From Siderastrea radians (lineage: Eukaryota; Cnidaria; Anthozoa; Scleractinia; Rhizangiidae), in assembly GCA_964017195.1 (NCBI GenBank), contig OZ024891.1, positions 432,694 through 496,693 on the forward strand: a stretch of DNA of 64,000 bases, in the 5' to 3' direction. The notes below the pieces were generated by a model that was given only the letters and a program-made list of their open reading frames with translations, was not told where the DNA came from and searched no databases. The translations under genes were made by a program, and so were the position numbers. This document shows positions 1 to 11,800 of this stretch, in pieces (the first letter of the stretch is position 1; each line of letters opens with the position of its first letter).

Positions 1-1784
1 GTTCCCTAGAAACACAAAAAAATCAGCAATCCGCGAAATTAAACTTCTGAAAAAAATATCACGCCTCACGGCAGATAACAATTGCACTCGTATTACCAGC
101 TGTTACATCGATTACCTTCACAGCTGCCTTCATCATATTTCTAGACTAGAAATACGTGACTCGCAGAACCTCGCGAAGCTCGGGCACGGATGCACCACAA
201 AACTGATTGATGGGGGTCGGGAGAGGATAGAATTTCGGTTTAACTGGAGGTGTGGATGGGTGGCCACAATGGTCCCGAATTGTGAGTTAAGATCAACATT
301 CTGGTTCCCAGTCGTTTCCATGTAACTTGCATCCAATCCTTTGTCATGTATAAGAAAATACGTTCAGCCCCCACCCCACCCCCCCCCCACTTCTCTTCAT
401 TCTGACATAAGGTAAATTGCTCTCTAGAGAGGATGTATATAGTATTGCTGTGGACCTGTTGTCAGGGCCAATGTGTGGTGTTTCTGTTTATTTTGGTTGG
501 GTGAGAGTATAGGTTTATCAGAAATGCAGTTCAAATTCCAACTTGGAACTTGTTATCTCCAACATTTACCCAGCCATTTCCTTTAGATTCTGTTGTACAG
601 CTTTTGTTCTATTTACTGGGTATTGACAAGTGTCAATAGCTAACACAATTCATTATTTCCCTTGAATGGTTGAGATACCGTAGCAGGAGTCTACTACTGC
701 TGAAGAGTGATGCAGTGTATTAAAAAAAATTATCCATTTTTACCCAAAAATTGAAATAAGAATAATACAGAATAATGGCAAGCAAAGCACAGAGTTTCAT
801 ATTGATGTGGTAGCATGTTTATTCATTCCCCCAACACACTATAAAAATTGGATTAGATAATTGTCACAATAAAATAATAAGTTAACCCTTGAATCCCCAG
901 TTACCAGCATCTCCCTACAATAGCAATGCTTTAATTAGGTCATCAGAATTAAGGAATTGATCACCAAACATGAATAGCGTTAATTTCAGTAGAAAGAAGT
1001 TCTCTGCACTAGTACTACAAGAAATGTATAAAGACCAGTAAGGAGAAATTGCAGGCTTACATTGGGGCTTAGGGAGGTCAGTTGGTATGGAAAGCAAGAG
1101 TAGCTAATTAAGGGAAAGGGTGAATGTAGATTATAGCATGTGAAACCTTCAGAAGTAAGTAAACTTTCACATAGACAGATCATGCTGAAGGTGATCAGGA
1201 TCTCAATTCCCCTGATTTTGGTGCTTGCTTGTGCACTGCGAGGAGACCTGTGATGCTGGTCACTGTATGTAGCATGAAATTATTGTCAATAATTCATGTT
1301 AAGCAGTAATTTTTGTTTCACATCAAATACATGCATGTATGTACCTATACCCGCTACACATTTTAAAGTGGGAATTGCTAGGCAGAGCAGTACTTGTGAG
1401 TGCATTTCCAAACCAAATTGTGAACAGAAATTGTCCTTTCTGATCCATCTGAATATTATTTTTAAACTATTAATAGGGTCAATATCCATAACGGAAAACA
1501 TAAACTTTTATAAATTCTTACTTATCCAATATGAATTATTTCTTTCAAATATTTTTCGGGAACGTCCTAAACTTAGAATTTGAATTCTTTTTACTGCTCA
1601 TACACAAATATGCAAATTGTTGTGGGAACTGAAACCTACTTTGTGAATTAATTTCATTTCTCTTGTGTAATCTGTAATTTTGATCATACTTGGAAAAGTA
1701 ATTACATGTTGATAATAATTACTAGTACATCAAGAGTAAAGATAATGGTAGAGAGAGGAAATAATTTTGAGCCAACCTGTTCAG
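1..1784. other. Intergenic, no supported gene
   Basis: AT-rich DNA with only short, low-complexity open frames. There is a C-rich run near 380-390. I see no exon with convincing splice sites and no recognisable repeat family. Confidence 0.5.
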
Positions 1785-2306
1785 TCACCGCCCGTTGGAA
1801 AGGTAAATTTCTAGCAAAAGTATTTTGATGATCGTGCACTTTTTGTCGCCTCTCGTTGCTTCTATAACAAAATCCTTTTGTCGAAGCACTTCTAGTCGGT
1901 GTCGCCGGTCCTGATCGGTTTCAGCACACATTTTCTCGAAGAGTTTGTAGCCGCTGAGTTCATTGTCATTATTCAATTGGTGTGACTGAGTTATAATTTC
2001 GAAGACCTTGTATCGCGCGATTCTGGCGTTGTTGGGGAATCTCGTTTTGTGGCAGCGCTGTGCTATCAAGCTAAATTTAAGCTACGTTGTGTATGTTCCA
2101 AGATTTCGCGCCTGTAATATTCCAGTCTCCTGTTTGTGTCCTGCTGACGGCTTTAGTCTTGCTAGGCTATTACCGGTAAACGATGTTCTCCTACCCGTGC
2201 TTTCTTGTCGTCGACTCTTTCGCCTTCGTTGCTCGCGCTGAATTTCAAGTCGGCATTCACGCTCAGTTTCAGTTGTAAATCTACCCCGGAATGGATTTTG
2301 AGCCAC
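1785..2306 (-). pseudogene. Possible gene or pseudogene with one in-frame TAG
   Basis: On the minus strand one reading frame runs from an ATG at 2306 to 1785, interrupted once by a TAG at 2082-2084. Both halves look protein-like: the first is rich in Arg, Glu and Gln (for example RLEIQREQRRRKSRRQE), the second is charged and helical (for example CAETDQDRRHRLEVLRQ). The frame may really end at a splice donor near 1840, because the residues after that point turn hydrophobic and unlike the rest. I do not recognise the family. It could be a recently stopped gene, a retro-copy, or two exons with a short untranslated gap. A divergent ATG at 2410 (+), followed after 12 codons by a GTAAGT donor, could be the first exon of a neighbour reading the other way. 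Confidence 0.3.
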
Positions 2307-2410
2307 TTGTTAAACCAGGGGTTGCTGTCTAATTACTTGTTCACAGAAGATGAATAAAAATATCAGCACGTAAATGTACGTAGCGAAGCAGGCAAGAAAG
2401 TCGGCAAGAA

Positions 2411-4039
2411 ATGAAGAAACATGACAGGAAGGAGAAAGCGCGAACTGTAAGTACCTCCTGTTGTCGCATACAAATTCTTAGAAAACTTTTCTAAGAATTT
2501 GTGAGGGGTTTTTCAAGCGTATCTAATGGGCTTTCCGCAAGGCGTCCTAATCTGCTGCTTCATGATTGAAATGTCACTGCATCAAATGTAAACCAGAACA
2601 GCGGAGACGTAAGGACCGACTTATACATGTCATCAAGTCATAATAAAACGTGACTTGATTTTCCGATGGAGGAGTGTTACGCATCATTCACAAGACATTA
2701 CCAGACAATTTTGGTCAATCAAATAGGAAATCCGAACCAAAAACTCATTTGTAAAACAATTTAACTGCGGCAAGGCGAGACCGCTCAAGGTGTTAGCAAT
2801 CGAAAAATAAAAAAAATTAAAATTAAAATTAAAAAAAAAAACGGGGCGAAAAGCAAAATAATAACGCTTGTTCTGTTGGTTGGATGCGACTAGTATTTGA
2901 CTGTTGAATTTGACAAGAAAACTCCACGACGGACTTTCGCCAAGAATAAACTTTCGACCAGGAGGACTTTTAACTTTTGTACATTATTATTTATCACCGG
3001 ATGCCAGTAACGAAAAGGATCAGTGAAGTGTTATCTTGCAGTTTCTGGTTTCATTTTCTTGAGAAACGATGCGATGTCACAAGTGGTTGTTTAACGCTGA
3101 TTTCAGTGGTTTTTTTTCCTTCCAATACCGTCAATGCACACGTTTCCGAAGCCTAAAAGCCATGTAATTAGATTGACGTTATCCTGGAAGTCTGGGAATC
3201 GACATTTTGTTTTCGTTTGGTATCAAACAATGGGATAAATTCAAACTAGATTACAGTGAAGAAGATTAGAAAAAATCTTCCCTGATGTCCTTTACAAAAG
3301 TCTCCCGTAGTGGACTATGGTAAGTTGAATCTGTATGTAAGCCGTGCAAAATCATTACCGGTATAATTGCAGCTGCTAGCTCAGTAGTCTTGCCGGCATG
3401 GAAAAATATTAGAGGGCTACAAGAACTGAACAAAGCCACGTGTCTGTTATATGAGAGGCGACCCCACGCGTTCGATCTGCGATTCACTGAATTCAACAGC
3501 GTTGCTATTTATCTCTGATATGCCTTGGTTGCATTAAAGATTTCGTCGCCTCATGACAACTATAAATCATTGCTTATAACAAACGCGAAGTTACAGGAAT
3601 TACATGCCAGATTTTTCTCGGCAGTATTTTGGATCGGCTTCGATCAGTGCTCAATAAAAACACTACAATTTTTTGGCGGGAATTTGTGTGGTTCGAGCAA
3701 ACGCAAAACAGCATTGTCTGACAAGTTGGATACCAAATTCATTTATCAAAATTAATCTCAGCTAATCCACATTAATTTGTTTACAAGGTCTGGTTGGAGT
3801 AAGATGCCAAGTAAAGAATCAGAGGAAATCAGAAATGTTTGAAATCGGCTTTGCTTTTTCGGTCTATTAAACAAAGCAGACGATGGAAGAGGCTTTTGTT
3901 AGAACGACTGTCCACTAAGTTGACAGTATTTTTGCCACTTACTAACTCTGATTCATGGAAAGATATTTGAAATTTCAGTTATTGCGATGTTCATTTTGCC
4001 AGTCCATAACTTAGTTAATACGGGCCAATCCGTCTGAGT
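2411..4039. other. Intergenic, no supported gene
   Basis: There are A-rich stretches (about 2800-2850) and short open frames only. No family is recognised. Confidence 0.45.
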
Positions 4040-5080
4040 AACATTACGAGTCTTCTTAGCTCTCACAGCAGTAATGTTTGAGTAAAAATATGGAAGAGCT
4101 GAAACTCAGTTGAAGAATATTTGTTTCTTTGTGACGGTAGCAACCATCCCTGCTCTTAAGATGACTCATCTTTCACTAGCAGGGCTGCCAAGATGTCACA
4201 TCTTTTGCCAGTTTGTGTTTGCTGTTGTCACAAGAAATAAATGACAGTTGATAAAAACCAAAAAAAGCAACAACAACAACAAACAAACATATGATAATAA
4301 TGACCCGGCCGTGAATAAGAAATGAAAGCTATGGTTACGAAACAAAACCTTTGTGCTCAGACAATTTCTTGAAAGAATTTGTCAGCCTACTCGGCCTTAG
4401 TAAGTAGAGTTAAGGACGAGAGCGGCCTGCATAACTTAATCTCGAACTGGCAAAATGAACAAAGAAATATTTAAAAAGTTCAAAGCAGCGACCTTAAGTC
4501 GGAAAGCAGCTTTTAGCGAAATACATGATCAACCCGAGCCATAGTCTTCTCACTTCTCATAGCAATGAAGTTTGAGGAAAAAAAAAAGGAAAAAAAGAAA
4601 GAAAGAGTTGAAACCCTGGTTGAAACTCAATCAGCGGAAGAATATTTGTTTCTTTATTTGTGACGGTGGCAACCATTCCTGCTCTTAAGATGACACATCT
4701 TTTATTAGCGGGGCTGCCAAGATGACACATCTTTTGCCAGCTTGTGTTTGCTGCTGTCACGAGAAATAAAAAAAGGGGAAAAAAGTGTTGAAGCCCTAGT
4801 TGAAACTCAATCACCGCAAGAATATTTATTTCTTTGTGACGGTGGCAACCATTCCTGCTCTTAAGATGACGCATATGTTATTAGCGGGGCTGCCAAGATG
4901 ACACATCTTTTGCCAGCTTTTGTTTGCTGCTGTCACGAGAAATGAATGTCGCTACACCAAGGGCAGTTGGTAAAAACAAAACAAAAAACACACACACAAG
5001 AAAAACAGAACAACAACAAATATGACCCGGCCGAGAAGAGAGCGAGAAGGCTATGGCTGAAAACAATGACAACCAATTTG
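4040..5080 (+). repeat. Partial tandem duplication, three related copies
   Basis: A unit containing TGACGGTGGCAACCATTCC, then a CTGCTCTTAAGATGAC box and a CATCTTTTGCCAGCTTGTG box, occurs at about 4130-4240, 4660-4770 and 4835-4945. A flanking block with TGACCCGGCC and GCTATGG occurs at about 4300 and again at about 5020, so a larger unit was duplicated and its inner part copied once more. The copies differ by point changes. I see no coding potential. Confidence 0.65.
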
Positions 5081-5114
5081 TTTCCCCTTTGAACGTTTTT
5101 TCCACGCTTGGCAC

Positions 5115-5655
5115 TGGTCACATGTATTTGCTACGAGCTCTCATTGGCTCATTTAATTATCTGCATCTTGTAATTGGTTTGGTTTTAGTTTATGATACCT
5201 GATTGTTTTGAACTTTGTCCTACCTCAACGTCATGGCAGAGCTAGCTAGTGAAAACTGTGTCAAAGTAAATAAAAGGAGTTGAAACCCGGTGGGTTCATT
5301 TGGGAACCCACCCAGTATGGTGTGCTCAATGACCCTAGTCCCAGCACTTTTCAAGAAAATGTTTGGATAAAAGTCAAGAAATATCTGGTTTGCAAGTTGC
5401 CAAAAACCGACCGGGAGGAGAGGGGGAAGGGCTCAAAGGGAATTAGAAATCCACTGACTCTCGCCTCCACATTTTTTCCTCACGGCTGGTCGTCTTCATC
5501 GTGCACTTTTCGTTTGTCAGTAAAGCAGTGATAAAAGTCTTGGGAGATGTTTCCCGCTTGCTCAATAACAGGATCGGAAAGAACTACTTTGAAGGCTTAT
5601 GTTACGAATATACATGCATCAAAGAGGGTTCGTCACGTGCAGTAAACGTTTTTAA
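5115..5655. other. Intergenic, no supported gene
   Basis: Short overlapping open frames without recognisable domains or splice structure. Confidence 0.4.
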
Positions 5656-5838
5656 AATTCAGTTACAGACTACGAGCAGTCTCTCTTTCCGCTCAGGGAT
5701 AGTCTCACTACACTAGCGGCTTGACAGGCGCGTCACGTTTCAACGCCGCAGGCGACTTCGTACTCACTCGCTCGCTTGTTCGTTTTCCTCGACTACCCCT
5801 GAGCGGAAAGAGAGACTGCTCGTAGTCTAATTCAGTTA
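5656..5838. mobile_element. MITE with 10-bp target duplication
   Basis: The element at 5667-5828 begins AGACTACGAGCAGTCTCTC and ends with its inverted complement, giving terminal inverted repeats of about 38 bp (one loosely matched base) around a GC-rich core. AATTCAGTTA stands at 5656-5665 and again at 5829-5838, one base off the left end. Length (162 bp), lack of coding and duplication size fit a non-autonomous Mutator-like element. The superfamily is inferred from the duplication size only. Confidence 0.8.
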
Positions 5839-5992
5839 AATGATTTGTGGAAGGGAAACATTTTTCATAAAATCTAAGAATGCGGTAAAAACTTGCAACT
5901 GCAGAAAGTGACGAGAATCGCAGACGCATTGACTGAGTCTTTTAAACTCGCGCGAGAATATTCAGACATTTATACAGGCATACGCTGAACAA

Positions 5993-6182
5993 GCACAAAT
6001 CTAGCCTGCGTAGCCGGCGGAATTGTATTTGCGCGCGGAATTGTATTTCTCGCGGCAAGCGAGCGCCGAAGGCCCGAGAAAAAGCGTCTCCTCCCCATTC
6101 TCCGCGCGGCTTCTTCTCCTCTACCAAGCCAAAACTTTGCGCGCGCGAACGATCCCGCCGGCTACGCAGGCTAGCACAAATC
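5993..6182. mobile_element. MITE with 9-bp target duplication (TAGCCTGCG type)
   Basis: The 172-bp core at 6002-6173 starts TAGCCTGCGTAGCCGGCGG and ends with the inverted complement. GCACAAATC flanks it exactly on both sides (5993-6001 and 6174-6182). The interior is GC-rich and non-coding. The ends resemble the smaller element at 53498-53570, which also starts TAGCCT and has a 9-bp duplication. Confidence 0.85.
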
Positions 6183-7291
6183 GCGTTTCGTCCGTACAGG
6201 TTGATGCGCTTCTGTACGTATTTAGAACTTTCGGAGAAACTAGAAAAAAGGAGACATTGCAAAATAAATAAATAAAATAAGATACTGAAAACTGAACTTT
6301 TTGAAATAGTGAGAAAATTTTATCAGTTCGAAAGGAAAACACGCGGCTTGTGCCCGGTGACAATAATTCCTGTAGAGATTGTACAATGGCACATTTTGGG
6401 GCGCACAATTACACACTCGTTGTTGTCGGCTCAGTGCAAAAGCGAGGCACGTTTTCTCGCGGCAGGCGGTTTTTAACGCTCGCTATGTAGAAAAGCCAGA
6501 GACACTGCTCCATTTTTTTGGTTGATTGTGACAGGATATCAAAGAACCTCGTGTTTTTCTTTCCATTCTTGGAGAGCTTAGTTTTACCCGCTGTATACAA
6601 AATCGAAAAGTTTACTACAGACAGGATGGACGGAAATCCGCGTGAATTATTGAGAGACATTAGATGATCTTAGATCGCTTCCTCTGATACGCCTTGATTT
6701 AGGCTTTGTTAGCCTCCATGAATAGTCGGAGGAAAAATAACGAGCATAATTTGATCGAAATCGAACACAGCTTTGCCTTCGAAAACAATTTCATCGGCTA
6801 GCCAAGGGGTGAAAGACTGTGTACAACTTACTCGTGGCGGAATGTCACAAAATTCAGTCTTTTATTTATTTCAGGGAATCACGTTTCGACGAAAACCAGA
6901 ACTTTACGTCCTTCATTCAGAACATAGTGTCATTTTACAATATTCACCATGGCTTCATTAAGAGGTAATAATAGCTTGATTTCCAACAGTTAAACAGATT
7001 TTCGCACTTTCCCAAGAAAAGCCGAAAAAATCTCTGCGTGAAACGATACTTACAGTTAACGCTTTATCCGTCCTCTCATGACGCCGAAGAAACATGAGAG
7101 TGCGCAACTGTCAGCGGTCGCGATTTGGTTTTGTTGCTAGGCAACTGTGCGGACACCACCGAAATATATACGGGCAGATCGAGATTTGACCGCCCTTAGC
7201 AATCCTCGCGCGATCCCCACGCGACAAATTTATAAACCTCGCTACGCTCGGAGGGGCCCTCCTCGCTTCGCGAGGAAAAATAAACGGTGCA
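6183..7291. other. Intergenic, no supported gene
   Basis: Only short open frames. A GC-rich stretch at about 7190-7280 contains small inverted repeats around GGGGCCC. No gene can be supported. Confidence 0.4.
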
Positions 7292-8543
7292 AAATCTCAC
7301 AAAGTTATACAGTATATATAAAGGGAATCCAAATGTGGCTGTAATTTCGATCGACGATTTGTTTTGTTATTCCGATATTCTTTTCCTTTCAGCAAACCAA
7401 ATGGTCCTCGATATTGTTTTATTTGCAAAACACACATACAGATGAAACGGGTTCAATCTGAAAACTTGAACGATGATAACACTCTGCTATCCCAAGACTA
7501 ACTTAGCTTATTACCTACCGACCATTTACACAGAAATTGAACATATTGTAATTCATTTTTAATGCGAAAACGTGGTTGTTAAACATTATTATTATTATTA
7601 TTGTTATTAAATTCCTATGTTAAATATGATTTACACACTGCTTACATAATTTTTAAAGTCACAATAGATAATTCCTTTCATGTAGATCTAGAACTATTAT
7701 TTATCTAGCTGCATATCTTTATCTATTTGATGCAGTTGGCTGTTTGACTTCCTTTCTTCAGCCTAATACACGTTGTTGAACCGGCTGTTAAGTCCGGTTT
7801 GCTAATGACCTATATAGTGAAAGCCGACTGCTAACAATACTACGAACAGCAACACGCACATCTAATTTTGCAGTGCAAATATCCTAATTGACCTCACCTA
7901 ATCATGTTTGTCATACGCACAGGAAAAACGTGACAGCATCAATTTTTTCTCGGTATATTTAACAACTATTCGCCGAAGGCGAAGAGGATATTGTGGAATA
8001 ATCCCCGAGATGAAGTCGAGGGAATTATTCCACAATATTCAATAAGCCTTAGGGGAATAATCAAAACATCAAAAATCGCGCGGTGGCCATTTTGAAAATT
8101 AGTGCTTCAGTATTATAACCACCTCGCTCGGGGTAATAAAGCAAGATATGACGTAATCCTCGACCAATCAGTGTGCGCGCTTCTCTGTAATCACATGAGC
8201 AATTATACTAAAACTTCGTAACGGTTCATATAAAATACAACTGGTAGGATGAAAACAAAACTACCGCAGTAGCACTAGCATAGATCCAGGCTAAGAAGGT
8301 AAAACAATTCTGTCTGTTTCATGTATCAGTTGCACATTCGTGACCACTCTTAAGATATACTAGTGCAGTACTTCTCTTTCCATTAAGTTTATCGGTCATT
8401 GTATTGAACATATCGTTTGTTGTCTACATTGCACAAATGCCTTTTGCATCTTAAGATTTCAGTGTTTTAATTGAAACCCATCCCTCTTTATGCAAATTAA
8501 AAGGCCAAAAAACAGAGCTCGAGGTAAGCGTAAAATAAATAGT
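7292..8543 (+). repeat. Host repeat copy A, left part
   Basis: This segment matches 28423-29500 (copy B) block by block: an AAATCTCACAAAGTTATA block, a GGTCCTCGATATTG block, a GCTAATGACCT block and a CACAGGAAAAACGTGAC block, in the same order. It ends in AATAGT at 8538-8543, where the Polinton begins, and continues at 24562. The last ~760 bp are also matched by the tandem copy at 24651-25113. No coding is evident. Confidence 0.8.
7957..8209. mobile_element. Foldback/MITE-like insertion inside copy A
   Basis: Copy B reads straight through (about 29277-29295) where copy A is interrupted by about 250 bp. The insert contains a near-palindrome: GATATTGTGGAATAATCCCC at 7989 and its complement ending at about 8039. 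The exact ends are uncertain by a few bases because the flanks are TAT-rich. Confidence 0.6.
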
Positions 8544-8880
8544 AGTAGTTATAGAATTGAGAGTTTCAGCGCATTTTTGGAAATTTCTGATGAATTCATA
8601 TAATTAGTACTTCAGTCAAATCTTTTGTCAAATTTGACTGAAAAATTTCCAGTCAAATTTCGCTGAAGAGAATTGAGAGTTTCAGCGCATTTTTGGAAAT
8701 TTCTGATGAATTCATATAATTAGTACTTCAGTCAAATCTTTTGTCAAATTTGACTGAAAAATTTCCAGTCAAATTTACCGACCCAAAAATTCATCCGTGA
8801 CCGTATGCATAACTTGTCACGCCATTTTTATGAATATATCTTTTATCGTCAAAGCAGCTGAGTGATATTTTATCCACCAC
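8544..8880 (+). repeat. Polinton left terminal inverted repeat
   Basis: These 337 bp mirror 24225-24561 with no difference I could find. Inside are two direct copies of a 107-bp unit (8554-8660 and 8670-8776) separated by CGCTGAAGA. Each unit holds the palindrome GTCAAATTTGAC. The inner 90 bp (8791-8880) are the last codons of the DNA polymerase, so the repeat is partly coding. Confidence 0.95.
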
Positions 8881-11800
8881 ATAGCTACCAATTCGATGTT
8901 TTTCACTTTTAATTAGTCTCATCTCATGACGCAACTGCTTTTTATTGAAAAGCACGTCCTTGTAATTATCATGTTGCAACTGTTGTTTTATCACATTCTT
9001 TTTTATTCCCTTTGCTGTGCGACTACCCTGTTCATTGTTTTTCATAAGAGAATACATTTTAGATCTCAAGCCAACAAACTCCACGATTGGCAAACCGGCC
9101 GCTTCATCCTTGAATTTCCCAATGACTTTCTTATTTGTGTTATCAAAAAAAGGGCTATCCTTTGGGTAATCACTGTTATCGAATAGATGTTTGTCTTTCC
9201 AAAAATCTTGGTAAACATCATCTACCTCAATTTCATAGGTTAGACTGTCAGTATCTGTGAACAGCAACCGAGCTTTGTTACCATATTTACTTTTGATGTA
9301 ATTATAATGAAAATCATACATTAATGTTTTTGATAAATCTAGGATACACATTCCAACATACGCCGGTCTGTTTAATGTCAAAGTTGGTTTCATTTTATGA
9401 ACGGCGACTAAATCCTCATTGAAAATTTTGAAGCTCACGAAACTCGGTTTACTGGTCCACTTTAATAGATTTTCTTCATCAGTTACAAGTTTAATGTCCT
9501 GTCGCTTTCTCAGATTTTCCATTGTCTTCCCAAACACCGAATTGTTCATCAACTTGAAAAAATCCTTTTCAAAAGAGTTCTTTGCCTTTGCTCTCTTTTT
9601 TGTGTTAAAATCAATGTAAGTTTTCAACCATGAACTCTGATTGAATTCAAGAGCTCTGTGAATTTTTGTTAGTTTTAATCCTAAAGACATGTATAGTTGC
9701 AAGTTGTGATAATGCAAAACATATCTCTCTTTTTTCGATAATGTTGGTACTAACTTTTCAACCAGTCCGACCTTTACTTTAAATTTTTCAGCAATTTCTC
9801 GGCAATAAGGAGATAACATATCTTCAGTTACTTTGATTTTTTCAGCGGCCAGCGGATAGTCGTTGTGGAGATTATGCAACTCTTCTGGATATTCCAAATC
9901 AACCTCCAATATCAATCCTTTTTTAGACTCATCATCGAACTTGGATAAATCCACCTCTTCTTCAGTTAACCATTTAAATCCACCGGTTGGAAGATATTGA
10001 CTCATTGCCCAACCATATAGATTGTTTGCATCCAGATACATGATATATTTTGACGCCTCCTTCGGGTTGTAGTTTTCCATATACTTGTTGTTTCCCTTTC
10101 CATATCGATTGGCGATGTAACTGATCCCCCCACGCATACCTTTTTCAATGAATAGAAACATATCAACATCACTCATCAACTCCAATTTAGTTTTTGTCAT
10201 TTTCAACATTGCATCCCAACTCAAACCGGGTGTTGTGAAATAATGAGCAGGATCCAATTCATAGTATTGTTGACATGCTTTTCGGAAATTTTCAAAAACA
10301 TCAGTCAACAACAAAATATCCGATTTGAGATACAGATCGTGATACTCCCCCATTGATGATAAACCAAATTCATTCCAAACATTCTGTGCATGTTGGTACT
10401 CTTCATCTGTAATATGTTCATTATTCATGACGCTGAAAAAATCTTCTTTCTTCGGTAACCGGCTGTCCTCAAACTTTTTAAAACTATTCATATAATCATA
10501 AGGATAAACACCTTTCTTTTTCATCAAACTCAATTGTTTACCTTGAAATACTTGCCCCATATATTTGAACGCTTCGGCCGGAAGATTATTCACCAAATTA
10601 CTCAATGACGAGCTCATGAATTGAAAGCTGTCGATGAACAAAAGGTATTGGCCCAACATGAAGGCTAAGTATTTCTCCATGTTACAAGGAATGACATTTA
10701 TCCTCATCTCACGTTTATTTCCTTTTGAATCAACATGCGCATGCTCTTTCACAATATTACCAATTTCTTGCATTATAAAGTGACTGTCATACCCCTTGAG
10801 ATTGTGAAACACTACAGGTATTTTATCAGTCAATTGGAAATTTAGATTACAAAACTCGTGCGCAGAGCCTCTATATTTACCGGTAACATGACAGTGATCT
10901 CTTACTATGTTATTGAAATTATCATTTGCACCATATGGTATTTTACAAATGTGGCATTCTTTTGCTAATCGAAAACTTTCCTTATCCTCGTTTGTCATTT
11001 CGATAGGTTTTGTGAAATGGTCTTTTGCAATCTTTTTACAGTATTTAACTTCATCCAACATATCTTTTATAAACTTATGAATGGTCATTTCTCCTCTGTA
11101 AATTTTAGTGGGCTTTGAAAATTTATCGTCATAACAGCAAACAACTTTATAACCATATCCACAAGCTGTATGTTTTTGATATTGTTCGGTGTGGGATTTT
11201 TTTTGTGAAACTTTTTCGGTAATGGCCTCAAAATCAGCATAAATTACAAAAGGGGCCGGCAACTGTTTACGATAATTTTTGAATGTAATTGTCGATCCAG
11301 GTGCGGGCATTTTAATGGATTGTTTCCCATTAATTTCAATACAATCAACTTTGTGATTAATTAATACCCTTTCAGAGCTAAAACCTTGAAGACAGTACAT
11401 ACAGAAATGCTTTCTTCCATTGTGATTTGTTTGATTATGCATAAATTTATTGAAATTTTTTAATAAACAATAATGTTTCTTTTCTCCTTCGGTTATTAAT
11501 AGCAGATTCAAACAACAGTTGAACTTTTCTTTTGAAAGGTAAATCGGATACTTTTGCTTTTCCTCATAACCGAAGACATTTACACGAATATTATTCTGTT
11601 TCTCTATTTTGTTGTATTGCTTTACAGAAACTGGAAACTCAATTCCTGAGTAATCTAATTTTTCTACATATTTTTTATCACACTTTTTTATTCTCTGTGG
11701 ATCTTTGTTTTGTGGTAAGAGGTGTCGAATATGGCACCAACGAAAACATTCATCATCATTATTTTTTATGTTTATAATTCCTTTAGCTGGGTGACGCAGC

